This document shows positions 5,120 through 5,552 of a DNA stretch of 5,552 nucleotides, piece by piece. The DNA is from Bacilli bacterium. GTDB lineage: Bacteria; Bacillota_I; Bacilli_A; RF39; UBA660. Within the stretch, counting starts at the first letter, position 1, and each line of letters starts with the position of its first letter. The notes under the pieces are model-generated. The model did not search any database. It saw nothing but the letters and a program-made list of their open reading frames with translations, and had not been told where the DNA came from. A program made the position numbers and the translations under genes. The DNA is taken from the NCBI GenBank assembly GCA_017888105.1, contig JAGHGS010000073.1, positions 1 to 5,552 of the forward strand. Reading direction: 5' to 3'.

Positions 5120-5552
5120 ATGCTCACAGAAACATTTGTTAATCTAACAAATGATATTACTTTTAAATTTGTTTTTAGTCATGAATCATTAATAACCGAT
5201 TTATTATTGTCTTTCTTTGATTATATTGGTATTCATAAAAAGATAGAAAGTATTCGTGTTTTTAAAGATTATTCAATATATGGGGCAAATTTAGAAGATA
5301 AAGTGTTTTTTGGTGATATTGTTGCTATATTAGATACCGAAGAAATTGTTTCAATAGAAATGTATACAAATTTTGGTAAGGAAGAGTATATGAAAAGTGC
5401 ATCTTATTTGTCTAGATTATTTGGTAATCAATTAAAGAAAAGTGATACTTATTTGAAAGCTAAAAAAGTATATAGTATCAATTTTATGAGTGGAAATTAT
5501 TATAAAGAAAATACAGAAGTTATCAACGATTATGGATTTGTAAGAAAAATAG
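5120..5552 (+). CDS. PD-(D/E)XK nuclease-family protein (Rpn / PDDEXK_2 transposase-like), 3' end outside window
   Basis: Partial gene: 144 codons are visible and the frame is open to the window edge. ATG 5120 has an almost complete anti-SD match, AAGGAGGTG at 5106-5114, 5 nt upstream. The N-terminus (LTNDITFKFVFSHESLITDL, then LLSFFDYIG) is the LxNDxxFKxxF start of the Rpn/PDDEXK_2 group, recombination-promoting nucleases often annotated as transposases. The nuclease core follows as GDIVAIL (Asp66) and VSIEMY (Glu80), then the family block YMKSASYLSRLFGNQLKKSD and KVYSINFM. Family members usually have E-x-Q (or Lys) at the active strand; here the position is Tyr82, so activity may be weakened or the family variant. 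Full members are about 250-350 aa, so roughly half is missing. I found no convincing promoter in 5027-5105; a strong terminator precedes it, so it is probably transcribed separately. Confidence 0.8.
   Translation, partial: MLTETFVNLTNDITFKFVFSHESLITDLLLSFFDYIGIHKKIESIRVFKDYSIYGANLEDKVFFGDIVAILDTEEIVSIEMYTNFGKEEYMKSASYLSRLFGNQLKKSDTYLKAKKVYSINFMSGNYYKENTEVINDYGFVRKI

Noticed and set aside
1..5552. CRISPR array or toxin-antitoxin operon
   Set aside because: No direct repeats with regular spacing were seen, and no adjacent small co-directional pair resembling known toxins and antitoxins; the acidic/HTH-like pair is divergent.

Overview
The window is AT-rich (roughly a quarter to 30% GC by eye) and reads as a chromosomal segment of a low-GC Gram-positive bacterium of the Bacilli/Mollicutes-relative type. 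Supporting signs are strong AAGGAGG ribosome-binding sites, near-consensus sigma-A promoters, encoded CCA tails on both tRNAs, and Trp written as TGG with no in-frame TGA readthrough, so the standard bacterial code. The genus cannot be fixed from this sequence.

Left part (1-650): the decayed right half of an IS200/IS605-family element on the minus strand. Its tnpB is collapsed (large internal deletion, one in-frame stop, shrunken zinc ribbon). The region downstream of it, where the element's right end and omega (guide-scaffold) RNA would lie, still folds into three clean hairpins. Next (619-1740) comes a divergent pair: a 187-aa basic protein with probable helix-turn-helix segments on the minus strand, and a 116-aa very acidic protein on the plus strand. 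They are fired by back-to-back promoters whose -35 boxes overlap on a perfect ATTTGGCAAAT palindrome. Each gene ends at its own intrinsic terminator.

Middle (1713-2827): a two-gene tRNA operon on the minus strand, tRNA-Ile(CAU, Ile2 type) then tRNA-Leu(UAG), with a good promoter and a terminator shared with the facing acidic-protein gene. It is followed by a plus-strand Na+/Ca2+ exchanger (CaCA family) gene that is a pseudogene: a one-base loss early on, and a second lesion where two membrane segments expected from the family are absent.

Right part (2829-5552): a promoter-driven pair made of an unrecognised 155-aa protein and a complete Xer-type tyrosine recombinase that overlaps it by 8 nt. 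Then come a membrane-anchored exported protein of unknown function with its own promoter, a TTG start and a terminator that begins inside its coding sequence, and finally the start of a PD-(D/E)XK (Rpn/PDDEXK_2-like) nuclease-family gene cut by the window edge.

No CRISPR array, riboswitch or complete new defence system is visible. The most interesting points are the omega-RNA-like structure outlasting its nuclease, the overlapping divergent promoter of a basic HTH-like/acidic protein pair, and the multiply damaged exchanger. No gene-free stretch exceeds 300 bases; the longest gaps are about 105-120 bases and hold terminators, promoters or, at 5027-5104, nothing I can name.
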